Assembly (NCBI GenBank): GCA_035525495.1
Contig: DATLED010000081.1
Span: 89,153-153,152 of the forward strand
Source: DATLED01 sp035525495
GTDB lineage: Bacteria; Actinomycetota; Acidimicrobiia; Acidimicrobiales; CADCTF01
Length of the DNA: 64,000 nucleotides
Reading direction: 5' to 3'
The first letter of the stretch is position 1; each line of letters starts with the position of its first letter. Of this stretch, positions 52,878-61,629 are shown piece by piece. Made by a program: the position numbers and the translations under genes. The notes below the pieces were generated by a model. It saw only the letters and a list, made by a program, of their open reading frames with translations. It made no database searches and was not told the DNA's origin.

Positions 52878-53242
52878 GTGCTTCGACTGCTTTGGCTCGG
52901 CGCAACAGGCGCGGCGGGTGCGCTCTCCCGATACGGAATCGGGGTGGCCTTCGGGACCCGCTCGTTCCCGTGGGCGACGCTGGGGATCAACATCCTCGGC
53001 TCGTTCTTCCTCGGCGTCCTCCTGCTCTTGGCACCCTCCGAGGGTGGTCGAACAACGTGACCGTCCCCCTCGGCGTGGGCTTCCTCGAAGCCTTCACGAC
53101 CTTCTCAACGTTCTCGTACGAAACGCAGCTACTGCTTCGAACCGACCGTCCCGTCACCGCTGCCGTCTACGTCGCCGCCTCAGTCGCCGGGGGCGTGATC
53201 GCCGCTTTCGGCGGCTACGGAATAGCTCGGCTTCTGTCGTAA
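52878..53242 (+). pseudogene. crcB: crcB/fluc fluoride channel, one frame break
   Basis: GTG 52878 opens LRLLWLGATGAAGALSRYGI and LGINILGSFFLGVLLLLAP, then stops at 53060. In the next frame from about 53045 the rest follows: VGFLEAFTTFSTFSYETQLL and VYVAASVAGGVIAAFGGYGI. Together they make a full-length Fluc protein of about 120 residues with the GxLGxxTTFSTF filter block. One base change near 53045 breaks it. It is a second fluoride gene next to CLC-F; no riboswitch is visible upstream. Confidence 0.82.
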
Positions 53243-53347
53243 GCCCCGACGTCCGCCGACCGCCCCGAAGCGCGACACATGTTGCGACGATCGCCCTACC
53301 TCAGGAACTCGAGACACGCCTTTCGAGCGGGACTCGGCATCGCCGTG

Positions 53348-53467
53348 GCGCCACTCGGCCGCGAGGGAGAGAGCGCCGCTCCAAAGGCGGCATGCCATGC
53401 GCGGTGTCATCTGCCAGCCGTCGCCATCGACGTGCGGCTCATACGGCGTCGCGAAGTCGGGCTCGTC
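53348..53467 (-). pseudogene. Fragment of the hypothetical gene at 55552-56136
   Basis: The residues DEPDFATPYEPHVDGDGWQM, TPRMACRLWSGALSLAAEWR match the N-terminus of the 55552-56136 product (PHVDGDGWQMTPRMASHLWG). Similarity stops on both sides. It is a small relic of element DNA between crcB and nhaA. Confidence 0.75.
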
Positions 53468-53490
53468 GTTGCCGTCGCGCCCGCCGCGGT

Positions 53491-54055
53491 CGCGCCTGCC
53501 GACTCGGTGTGCAGTCCGAAACCAGGTCTCACCGACGACAGGGTGAGGTGAGGGAGCAGCTGGTGGTCGGTGCGACCGGGCTGGGAACCGAGGCAACCGT
53601 CGCGGCCGTTACCGTCGTGGTCGGTGCCGCTGAGGTCGTCGAGGTTGATGTCGCCCCGCTCCGGCGTGCCCGTTCGGCGGCCTCGCGGGCGGGCGAACCC
53701 TCGGGCGCCGTTGTGGGGGCGGCGGTCGGCGCCGGCGTAGTCGTCGCCTCTGAGGCTTGGGTGACGGTGGTGGTGATGACCGTGGAGCAGGTGCCGCGTT
53801 CGGCGGCCTCACGCTCGGCGGATCCCTCGCGCGCACCCTCGGCTTCGGTCTGGCGTGGTCCCCGTCAAGCTCGACAAACGTGAGGTCGGCCGAGACGTTG
53901 GCCGAGATCCGTAAGGGGCGATGCGGCGTCGTCGGCCGTCCACAGGTGACTCCATCGCCCAAGGATCACGGCTCGACCTCGCGATCAGGTGACGACGACC
54001 TTCGGCTCCGTCGCGCTCGCTCAAGGTCGCGTTGTGACGTAGCGTCCAGTTCGGT
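53491..54055. other. 565 bp without a supportable gene
   Basis: All frames here give low-complexity Arg/Ala/Val translations with no family resemblance. It may be degraded element DNA; the adjacent relic at 53348 supports this. Confidence 0.5.
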
Positions 54056-55411
54056 GTGCCGGGAAGCCTGGTCGGCGTCTGTTCACCGACCCCGGAGCGA
54101 CGCTTGCACAATCATCTCGACGACGGACTGCCGCCGTCGCGCATCCCGAAGGCTCTTCGGGAGTTCTTCGAGACGGCAGCTTCGGGAGGACTTGCGCTCC
54201 TGGCGGCCACGGTGGTTGCTCTCGTCTGGGTGAACTCGCCGCTGTCCGACAGTTACCACCGTTTGTGGGCTACCGAACTGTCGCTCCGCCTTGGTTCGTT
54301 TGCCATCGAAGAAGACCTTCGGCATTGGGTGAACGACGCCCTCATGGCCATCTTCTTCTTCGTCGTCGGACTCGAGATCAAGCGCGAGCTCGTCGCGGGC
54401 GAGCTCCGATCGTGGCGGCAGGCGTCACTGCCGATCGTCGCCGCCATCGGAGGCATGGTCGTGCCCGCCGTGCTGTTCGTCGCCATCAACTTGGGATCCG
54501 AGGGCTCCGCTGGGTGGGGGATCCCGATGGCGACGGACATCGCCTTCGCGCTCGGTGTGGCCGCACTGCTCGGGAAGCGCGTCCCCACTGGCTTGAAGCT
54601 CTTCCTGCTCACCCTGGCGATCGTCGATGACATCGGCGCGATCCTCGTCATCGCCGTCTTCTACTCCTCGAACGTCGAGCCCCGGGCGCTCCTGGTCGCC
54701 GGCGTCCTCCTCGGCGCGATGGGGATCCTGCGCAAACTGCAGGTGTACTGGATGCCCCCATACGTGGTGCTCGGCTCCCTGGTCTGGCTGGCGGTCTTCG
54801 AGTCGGGAGTGCATGCCACCATCGCGGGTGTCGTGCTTGGACTCCTCGCTCCCGCCCGGCCGCTCACGCCCGCCTACGTCGCACGGGAGTGGGCGGAGTC
54901 GCTCTCCGACGACCCGACGCCCGCCGAGGCTCGCCAGATGACGACGTTGGCCCGCACCACCAGCTCGGTCGCGGAGCGCCTCGAGCTCGCGCTCCACCCG
55001 TTCTCGAGCTTTCTGATCGTGCCCGTCTTCGCGTTGGCGAACGCCGGCGTCGTATTCGACGCCGCCGCCCTCGGCGTCCCCGGCGCCCGCCGGGTCGCGC
55101 TCGGGGTCGGCGTGGGGCTCGTTGTCGGAAAGCTGCTCGGCGTCACCCTGGGCGCGGTGGCGGCGGTCCGCCTGCGAGTTGCCGAACTGCCTCCCGGCGT
55201 CTCCTGGCGCCACATCATGGGGGCCGCCGGTCTCGCTGGCATTGGCTTCACGGTCTCGCTCTTCATCACCGATCTCGCCTTCGTCGACGCAGATCTGCAA
55301 GCCGCATCAAAGATCGGGATCCTGGCGGCATCCCTCGTCGCGTCGCTCGTCGGCGTCGTGTTCATCCTCGCCGCAAGGTCCGAACAGCACGCGACTCGCG
55401 CTGCGGACTGA
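54056..55411 (+). CDS. nhaA: NhaA Na+/H+ antiporter
   Basis: From GTG 54056 the gene encodes 451 residues. FFETAASGGLALLAATVVAL, ALMAIFFFVVGLEIKREL, GWGIPMATDIAFALGVAALL and LTLAIVDDIGAILVIAVFYS (the paired Asp ion site) are NhaA hallmarks; GLAGIGFTVSLFITDLAF ends the core. It exchanges sodium for protons across the membrane. Here it travels with fluoride and metal resistance genes and may help pH/ion balance. The exact start is uncertain, since the first 25 residues are unconserved. Confidence 0.92.
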   Translation: MPGSLVGVCSPTPERRLHNHLDDGLPPSRIPKALREFFETAASGGLALLAATVVALVWVNSPLSDSYHRLWATELSLRLGSFAIEEDLRHWVNDALMAIFFFVVGLEIKRELVAGELRSWRQASLPIVAAIGGMVVPAVLFVAINLGSEGSAGWGIPMATDIAFALGVAALLGKRVPTGLKLFLLTLAIVDDIGAILVIAVFYSSNVEPRALLVAGVLLGAMGILRKLQVYWMPPYVVLGSLVWLAVFESGVHATIAGVVLGLLAPARPLTPAYVAREWAESLSDDPTPAEARQMTTLARTTSSVAERLELALHPFSSFLIVPVFALANAGVVFDAAALGVPGARRVALGVGVGLVVGKLLGVTLGAVAAVRLRVAELPPGVSWRHIMGAAGLAGIGFTVSLFITDLAFVDADLQAASKIGILAASLVASLVGVVFILAARSEQHATRAAD

Positions 55412-55510
55412 CCTCGGCTGCACACGCAGACGCTGACAGACCCGCACCTATCACGGCGCGAACCGACGGAGCCCGTCACCGGCACGCGGTTCCTGCTGGC
55501 GATGCCTGCT

Positions 55511-55533
55511 GATTTCGGTCAAGACCGAGAATC
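55511..55533. terminator. Hairpin between nhaA and the convergent gene
   Basis: GATT-TCGGTC-AA-GACCGA-(G)-AATC forms a 10 bp stem with one bulge, placed between convergent genes. Confidence 0.5.
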
Positions 55534-55551
55534 GGTGGTTGCGGTCGTCTC

Positions 55552-56136
55552 CTAGCCAATGGCGGTGACAGGGCGGAAGAGTTGGAACCAGTCGCGTGGG
55601 TGGAGGTACGCGGTGCCGACGCCCGGGCTGTGTTCGAGGCCGTCGAGGGCCGGGTCGAACAGCATGAGGACGTCGTGGTCTTCGAACAGTACCTGGCGCA
55701 TCCAGTCGAAGTCCTGGTCGGCGCGGCCGTGGTCGGGCAGGTGATCGACCCACACCGAGTCGACGACGCCATCGGCGATGGACGCCTCGGCGGTGTTGAT
55801 GGTGAGGTGCAGCGCGAGCTCTTCGGCGGTGCAGCGGGCGAGGCAGTCAGAGTCGCCGGGGCCGCCGAGTCGTTCGGCGAGCCGGTCGAAGCCTTCGATG
55901 AACTGTTCGAGCCACGACCGGTTGTGCGCGTAGGGGCGGGCGACGGGAGGGAGGTTCTCGGCGAGGAGCTCGGGATCGGTGATGCAGGTCCGCCACTCGT
56001 CGCCGAGGATGGTCGCAGCGCCCCAGAGGTGGCTGGCCATGCGTGGTGTCATCTGCCAGCCGTCGCCGTCGACGTGGGGTAAGTACAGCGACTCGAAGTC
56101 CGGCTCGACAGGATCGGGGACGTGAAGGTCAGTCAT
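55552..56136 (-). CDS. Hypothetical element protein
   Basis: ATG 56136 with AGGAAAGG upstream gives 194 residues. YLPHVDGDGWQMTPRMASHL begins a helical protein with YAHNRSWLEQFIEGFDRLAE and acidic HLPDHGRADQDFDWMRQVLF. A relic of the same gene is at 53348-53467. Its place beside the integrase suggests an element-specific function. No family is recognised. Confidence 0.65.
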   Translation of the reverse strand: MTDLHVPDPVEPDFESLYLPHVDGDGWQMTPRMASHLWGAATILGDEWRTCITDPELLAENLPPVARPYAHNRSWLEQFIEGFDRLAERLGGPGDSDCLARCTAEELALHLTINTAEASIADGVVDSVWVDHLPDHGRADQDFDWMRQVLFEDHDVLMLFDPALDGLEHSPGVGTAYLHPRDWFQLFRPVTAIG

Positions 56137-56324
56137 CGGGGCCTTTCCTCGGGTTCGTGATGGCGCTTCGGCCGAATCGGCGTTGCCGGCGACTCGGAGT
56201 GTTGGGACACTTCGTGGGTGAGACGGCTCCGGTATGTGTTGGCCCGCCGGAGGGCACGACACGCGCTTCGGATGGCGAAGCCCCGGGGCGGCCCTCGTTG
56301 GCGCCGCGCCGATCTGTATGACCG

Positions 56325-57557
56325 TCACGCGCTCTCGCGCTGGTCGCGCTGACCGGTCGCTTGGAAGAACCGTTCGAACATGTCGTCGCGGACGTGGATG
56401 TAGATGTCCTGGGTGACCCTGGTTGACGAATGGCCCATCAGTCTCGAGAGGTCCTCGATGGGGATGCGGGCGTCGTGGAGCGCCCAGGTGGCGAACACGT
56501 GGCGGAGGCTGTGGAACGTCCAATACCAGCGGCCGTTGTCGGCCTTGGGCCACTCGACCGCCCTCGCGGCGGGGTCCCAGATGGAGCGGCCGTAGTTCGA
56601 TCGGCGCAGCCACATCCCTCGTGGGGAGGGGAACAGGAGGGCGCCGGGCTCGAGTTCGGCGAGGCGTCGTTCGACCATGGCGGCGAGGTCGACGCCGGCG
56701 GGCGTTTCGGCGGGGAACATGGTGGTGCGCCGGCGGCGGCTCTTGGGGAGGCTGGGCACGAGCCGGTTGCCGCCCTCGACGATCTGGCGGTCGACGCGGA
56801 TGCGTCGCCGGTCGGGGTCGATCTGGTCGTAGGTGAGGGCGACGTGCTCACCCCAGCGCATGCCGGAGTAGGCGACGAGCAGCAGCTGCAGCTCCCGCCA
56901 CCACACCCCGGTCCGCTCGGCGGTGGTCCGGGCGAGGGCGTGGACGGCGTCGGGCTTGGGGATCTCCTCGAGGGTGACGGCGTGGTCGACGGCCTCGGGC
57001 TCGGCGTCGAGGTCGCCGGACCAGCGCACGCCGCGGAGCAGGTCGCGGCCGGCGAGGATGTGGCCCTCTTCGAGGCCGGCGCCGATCATGGCGGTGAGGC
57101 AGCGGCGGATGTGGTGGGCCACCGACTTGGTGGATCCGAGATCGATGATCTCCTGGAAGTCGGCCCGCGTCAGCTCGCGGCACGGCACGTCGGCGATGAC
57201 GGGGAGCACGAAGCGCTCGCAGATCCGGGCCTGCTCATCGCGGTGGCGCATCGACCACTGATCGACCCGCGGCGGGCGCCGCATCGGATCGAGATAGTGG
57301 GCGACGAGGTCGGCGCCTTTGGCCTTGCCGAGTTCGGTCGGCGACGAACGCACCAGCCGCTCGACGATCTCGTTCGCTTTGGCGATCGCCGCGGTCTGGT
57401 CGCGGGCGGTGGTGTCCTTGGCGCGTCGTCGTTCCTCCCACCGGAGCCGCCAGTAGCCGTCGGGCCGGCTGGGCGGGTAGACGCGGACGCCCATGTCGAA
57501 CTCGAGGACGTTGCGTCCCTGAGTGTCTGGTTGCACATCTCTCACATGTCGTGCCAT
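56325..57557 (-). CDS. Tyrosine integrase, paralogue of the 40545 integrase
   Basis: From ATG 57557 the gene encodes 410 residues. It aligns along its whole length with the 40545-41750 integrase: VLEFDMGVRVYPPSRPDGYW, AYSGMRWGEHVALTYDQIDP (Arg), HSLRHVFATWALHDARIPIE (HxLR), LMGHSSTRVTQDIYIHVRDD (His, Tyr). The 44 bp tRNA-Arg copy starts 140 bp upstream, exactly as for the other integrase. It drives the second element (41933-57740). Confidence 0.93.
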   Translation of the reverse strand: MARHVRDVQPDTQGRNVLEFDMGVRVYPPSRPDGYWRLRWEERRRAKDTTARDQTAAIAKANEIVERLVRSSPTELGKAKGADLVAHYLDPMRRPPRVDQWSMRHRDEQARICERFVLPVIADVPCRELTRADFQEIIDLGSTKSVAHHIRRCLTAMIGAGLEEGHILAGRDLLRGVRWSGDLDAEPEAVDHAVTLEEIPKPDAVHALARTTAERTGVWWRELQLLLVAYSGMRWGEHVALTYDQIDPDRRRIRVDRQIVEGGNRLVPSLPKSRRRRTTMFPAETPAGVDLAAMVERRLAELEPGALLFPSPRGMWLRRSNYGRSIWDPAARAVEWPKADNGRWYWTFHSLRHVFATWALHDARIPIEDLSRLMGHSSTRVTQDIYIHVRDDMFERFFQATGQRDQRESA

Positions 57558-57696
57558 GCGCTTTGGCGGAGCAGAAAACGCAACGAGGTCGCCGGGGAAA
57601 TTCTTGGGGAAACCGATGCTCAGCTTTGGGGAACGCTCGGAACGCTGCTGGTCACAGCAGACGAACCTTCTGACTGATGCATTCTGATTGGGGCCC

Positions 57697-57740
57697 TACG
57701 GATCAGAAGGTTGGGGGTTCGAATCCCTCCGAGCGCGCTC
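57697..57740 (+). repeat. Attachment-site copy of tRNA-Arg(ACG) 3' end
   Basis: It is identical over 44 bp to 41889-41932, again lacking the 5' tRNA half. It marks the right junction of the second element. The upstream 130 bp, between integrase start and att, also resemble 41751-41888. Confidence 0.88.
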
Positions 57741-58147
57741 CTCAAGTCGTGAGACTCCAAACTTCGGTCGACCTTCTGACATCCAATCAAGGGGGGTGGG
57801 GACTCCCCGACACTCCTGGACACGTGGACGCCGATTGGGGCGTCGACGGCCACGACTGGGGCAGTGCGAAACTGCGACGTGCGCCGACACGAAGGTGTTT
57901 GCCGACTTCGCTGTTCCTCAACAAGACGACCGTCTGACCTGCGGCGCTTCGCGCGCCGCCCTACGTCCCGCGCGCGGCGCCTTGTCCGTCTTGACTCAGG
58001 AGTCCGCTCTAGCTCGACACCTTCCCGATCCGCGAAGTTGATTCCCGCAACGACGATCCCATGGGGAGCCCGTCGCTTCGGCCCACCGCTGTCCACCGGC
58101 TGACGACATCGTCCACGAGCGCGGGCTCAGTCACTATCGTTACGGCG
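57741..58147. other. 407 bp intergenic region right of the att copy
   Basis: It contains one ACCTTCTGAC arm-like motif at 57771. No gene is supported before the phosphotransferase start. Confidence 0.5.
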
Positions 58148-59119
58148 ATGGCGAGCCTCCTCTCGCAGATCGTCCACCGCGAGCCGCTTGGCGCGACGGC
58201 GGGCAATTCGGGGAATCCCATCGAACGGGTGAGGCTCGTCGATGGTCGCGAGTTGATCCTCAAGCGGGTCTCCGCCGACTGGGACTGGATGTCGAGGGCG
58301 ACCGACGACGGCGGTCGCATCGTGGCGATGTGGGACCAGGGCGTGTTCGCCCGAATGCCCGCCTCCATTGAGCACACGATCGTGGACGTCCACCGTGAGA
58401 GCGCCGGCTGGAGTGTCCTCATGCGGGACGTTTCCTCAAAGCTGCTTTCGGAGGAAGTGCGGCACGACCGGGCGGTAGTACGCCGCCTGTTGACTGGTGT
58501 CGCCGAGCTGCACAACACGTTCTGGGGCGAGGACATCCCTGGTCTCTGCTCAATCGAGCAGCGCTATGGGTTGTTGTCGATGGCGACGGCCGAGCGTGAG
58601 AAGGGGCGGCGCGAGGGCGACCTCATCGTCCGCTCCTGGGAGTCGTTTCACGACAACGCCCCTGCCGACATCGCCGAGGTGATCGCGACGCTAGCCGACC
58701 GGCCGACGCTCATCGGCGACGAGTTACGCAAGTGCAGCCAAACGCTCGTGCACGGCGACCTCCGTCTGGGCAATGCCGGCCTCGACGGGGACCGCCTAGT
58801 GCTCCTGGATTGGGGCGAGCGGACCGGGATCGCGCCGCCGGCGGTCGAGCTGGCGTGGTTCATCGGCTTCGACGCGCACCGCTTGGCGATCTCGCCCGAC
58901 GACGTCATCGTCGAGTTCCGCGCCGCGTACGGCGACCGCTTCGAGCAGCGAGCGCTAGACCTCGGCCTTATCGGCGGCCTTCTCCATCTCGCCGCCCATC
59001 AAGGGCTGATGCTCCTCACCGACGACGAACGCAGAAGGGCCGAAGCGAGGGACCACCTGTCGTGGTGGGTGACGACGGTGCGGCGCGCGCTCGAGACCTG
59101 GTCGCCCAGCAAACTGTGA
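58148..59119 (+). CDS. APH/choline-kinase-type phosphotransferase
   Basis: ATG 58148 gives 323 residues. SQTLVHGDLRLGNAGL is the catalytic HGDxxxxN loop and LVLLDWGERTGIAPPAVELA the following DWE-type metal motif. An N-terminal lobe holds RELILKRVSADWDWM with the ATP lysine. Family members phosphorylate aminoglycosides, macrolides or small alcohols. The substrate cannot be read from sequence, so I do not call it a resistance gene. Confidence 0.82.
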   Translation: MASLLSQIVHREPLGATAGNSGNPIERVRLVDGRELILKRVSADWDWMSRATDDGGRIVAMWDQGVFARMPASIEHTIVDVHRESAGWSVLMRDVSSKLLSEEVRHDRAVVRRLLTGVAELHNTFWGEDIPGLCSIEQRYGLLSMATAEREKGRREGDLIVRSWESFHDNAPADIAEVIATLADRPTLIGDELRKCSQTLVHGDLRLGNAGLDGDRLVLLDWGERTGIAPPAVELAWFIGFDAHRLAISPDDVIVEFRAAYGDRFEQRALDLGLIGGLLHLAAHQGLMLLTDDERRRAEARDHLSWWVTTVRRALETWSPSKL

Positions 59120-59566
59120 GGGTGCTCCGCATGATCGAAAGGACTCCGCAGCGGGGCGGAGGGGGCGGGTTTCACGCAGGTGTCGAGGTCCGGTCCTCCG
59201 GGGTTCTGAGTGCGCATACCGCCGTACGTTGACGGATCGGGTGTCGCGGGTAGAAGCGCGCGAACCAGCCGATCCATCGAAATGAACTGGTCACGGGTGC
59301 TCGCTGGCCGTCAATAAAGGAAGTGTCCTAAGAGGCACGCCGGTGCCCACAAGGCCAACTCAAGGCTCATGAGAGCGGACACCTCATACTCCTTGTAGGC
59401 GGACACGGAAGTCCTGGCTGACGGACACGGGTTCTCCGGGTCTGCGGACACGGGTTCTCCTTGCCGGCGGACTCGCTGGTGCAGCCCCGTCCACCCGTTG
59501 GTGGCCCTCCGGGGTCTTTGGTTCGTGGTCGTTGCGCGTCCACGTTCCCGACGCAGGAGGGCCGTC

Positions 59567-61075
59567 TTGAAGCATGACAGGGAGATCATGGAGATCCTTG
59601 AAGCGTTCGATTTGACGAAGTGCGCTCATTCGGCGGCCGCGTTGTGCGGCGCTGATCCGAAGACGGTGGGGCGCTATGTGGCCCTGCGCGTCGCCGGTGT
59701 GGTGCCGGGTGAGCGGCCGCCGAGGCCGAAGATCATCGACCCGTTCTTGGAGAAGATCGAGGAGCTGGTCGACCGTTCTGGCGGCAAGATCCGGGCTGAC
59801 ATCGTGCACGCCGATCACATCGTGCCGATGGGGTTCACCGGCAACGAGCGAACCACCCGCAGGGCGATCGAGGCGGCCAAGGCCCGGTACGCGGCGGGGC
59901 ATCGGCGCACGTTCCGGCCGTGGGTGCCCGAGCCGGGCATGTGGCTGCAGTGGGACTGGGGTCACGGACCGCAGGTCGAGAACCGTCAGACGCAGCTGTT
60001 CTGCGCGTGGCTGGCGTGGTCCCGGTTCCGGGTCGTGCTGCCGACGTGGGACAAGACGTTGCCGACCGTGCTGACCTGTTTGGACACGACGTTGCGCCGT
60101 CTGGGCGCGGCGCCGACCTACCTGCTCACCGACAACGAGAAGACGGTGTCGGTGGCACACGTGGCTGGGCTGGCGGTCCGGCATCCGGAGATGGTCGGCT
60201 TCGGCCGCCACTACGGCCTGGTCGTGCGGTCGTGCGTGCCGGACGATCCGCAGACCAAGGGTGGGTCGGAGGCCACGGTCCGCATCGCCAAGGCCGACCT
60301 GGTCCCGACCGCGGCCAACCTGCGCGACGACTATGAGTCGTTCGCCGAGCTGGACCGGGCGTGCGTCGAGTTCGGCGAGCGGGTGAACGCCCTGCCCCAT
60401 GCCGAGACGCGCCGCCCGCCGGTCGAGCTGCTCGAGCAGGAACGCCAACGGATGCACGTGCTGCCCTCGCAGCCCTACACGGCCGCGCTCGGCGAGACCC
60501 GCATCGTGCGGGACGAGCAGACCGTCCGCTGGGGCAACGTCCGCTACTCGGTTCCCGAGATGTGGGTCGGCCGGGAGGTGTGGTGCCGGGTCCACGGCGA
60601 CGATCTCGTCATCAGCGGCCGCCACCCCGACGGCGGGGGCCTGGTCGAGGTGTGGCGCCACCAGCTGTCCACCCCCGGCCGGCCGGTCATCGTGGATGCC
60701 CACTACCCGAACCACCCGCCCGGCAACGAGCCGAAGGAACGAGCGATCACGCCGCGGTCTGACGCCGAGCGGGGCTTCTTGGCTCTCGGTGACGGCGCCG
60801 AGCGATGGCTCCGCGAGGCGTGCGCCACCGGCGCGCCGCGGATCCCGACGAAGATGGCGTCCGCCGTCGAGCTGGCCTGCCTGATCGGCGCCGGCGACGT
60901 CGACCGGGCGCTCGGGATGGCGGCCCTGGCCGGACGCTTCGCCGATGACGACCTGACCCGCATCCTCGAGCACCTCGACCGGGCCAGCCAGGTCGAGGAC
61001 ATCGTCATCGCCGACGAGGAACACTCCACCCAGCCCGGCACCTCGGCCTGGGCCGACTACGGGACCGGCGCATGA
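59567..61075 (+). CDS. istA: IS21-family transposase IstA
   Basis: A TTG start with AGGAGG seven bases upstream gives 502 residues. An N-terminal helix-turn-helix (CAHSAAALCGADPKTVGRYV) precedes the DDE core: MWLQWDWGHG (first Asp), YLLTDNEKTVSV (second Asp) and TKGGSEATVRIAKAD (Glu). The C-terminal half binds the ends and partners IstB. The gene appears intact, but its IstB partner is broken, so self-transposition is unlikely. Confidence 0.92.
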   Translation: MKHDREIMEILEAFDLTKCAHSAAALCGADPKTVGRYVALRVAGVVPGERPPRPKIIDPFLEKIEELVDRSGGKIRADIVHADHIVPMGFTGNERTTRRAIEAAKARYAAGHRRTFRPWVPEPGMWLQWDWGHGPQVENRQTQLFCAWLAWSRFRVVLPTWDKTLPTVLTCLDTTLRRLGAAPTYLLTDNEKTVSVAHVAGLAVRHPEMVGFGRHYGLVVRSCVPDDPQTKGGSEATVRIAKADLVPTAANLRDDYESFAELDRACVEFGERVNALPHAETRRPPVELLEQERQRMHVLPSQPYTAALGETRIVRDEQTVRWGNVRYSVPEMWVGREVWCRVHGDDLVISGRHPDGGGLVEVWRHQLSTPGRPVIVDAHYPNHPPGNEPKERAITPRSDAERGFLALGDGAERWLREACATGAPRIPTKMASAVELACLIGAGDVDRALGMAALAGRFADDDLTRILEHLDRASQVEDIVIADEEHSTQPGTSAWADYGTGA

Positions 61076-61629
61076 CCCCGCCGCCCACCGGGCGTCACGC
61101 CCGGCTCCTGACGGGAGTCGAGCAGTGACCGTGAAGACACCGGACCCGCCCGCCCTGCCCGACGAGCTCACCGCCCTGCTCCGACGCATGCGGCTGCCCT
61201 ACCTACGCGCCGCCGCCCCCGACGTGCTGGCCACCGCCCGAGCGCAGCGCTGGGACCCCGCCGAAGTGCTCCGCGTCCTCATCGCCGAAGAGGTCGCCGG
61301 CCGCGACCTGGCCACCAACGCCAGCGCCGCAAGACCGCAGGCCTCCCAGCCGGCAAGACCTTCGACTCCTGGACCGAGACCGACTCGTCCATCGCCGCTG
61401 CCACCCAGCAAGCGTTACGCACCCTCGAGTGGGTCGGCCGGGCCGAGAATCTTGCCATCGCCGGACCATCCGGCACCGGCAAGACCCACCTGGTCGAAGC
61501 GCTCGCCCACTCCGTCATCGACCACGGCATGCGCGTCGCCCTGGTTCAGCCTCGAGACCCTCACCGCCGCCTTCGCCCGAGCCAAAGTCGACGCCAGCGT
61601 CCAACGCATCGTCAACCGGATCTGCCGGG

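Noticed and set aside
59384..61189. 600-codon open frame antisense to istA
   Set aside because: Arg/Gly/Asp-rich translation without domains; istA on the plus strand is well supported.
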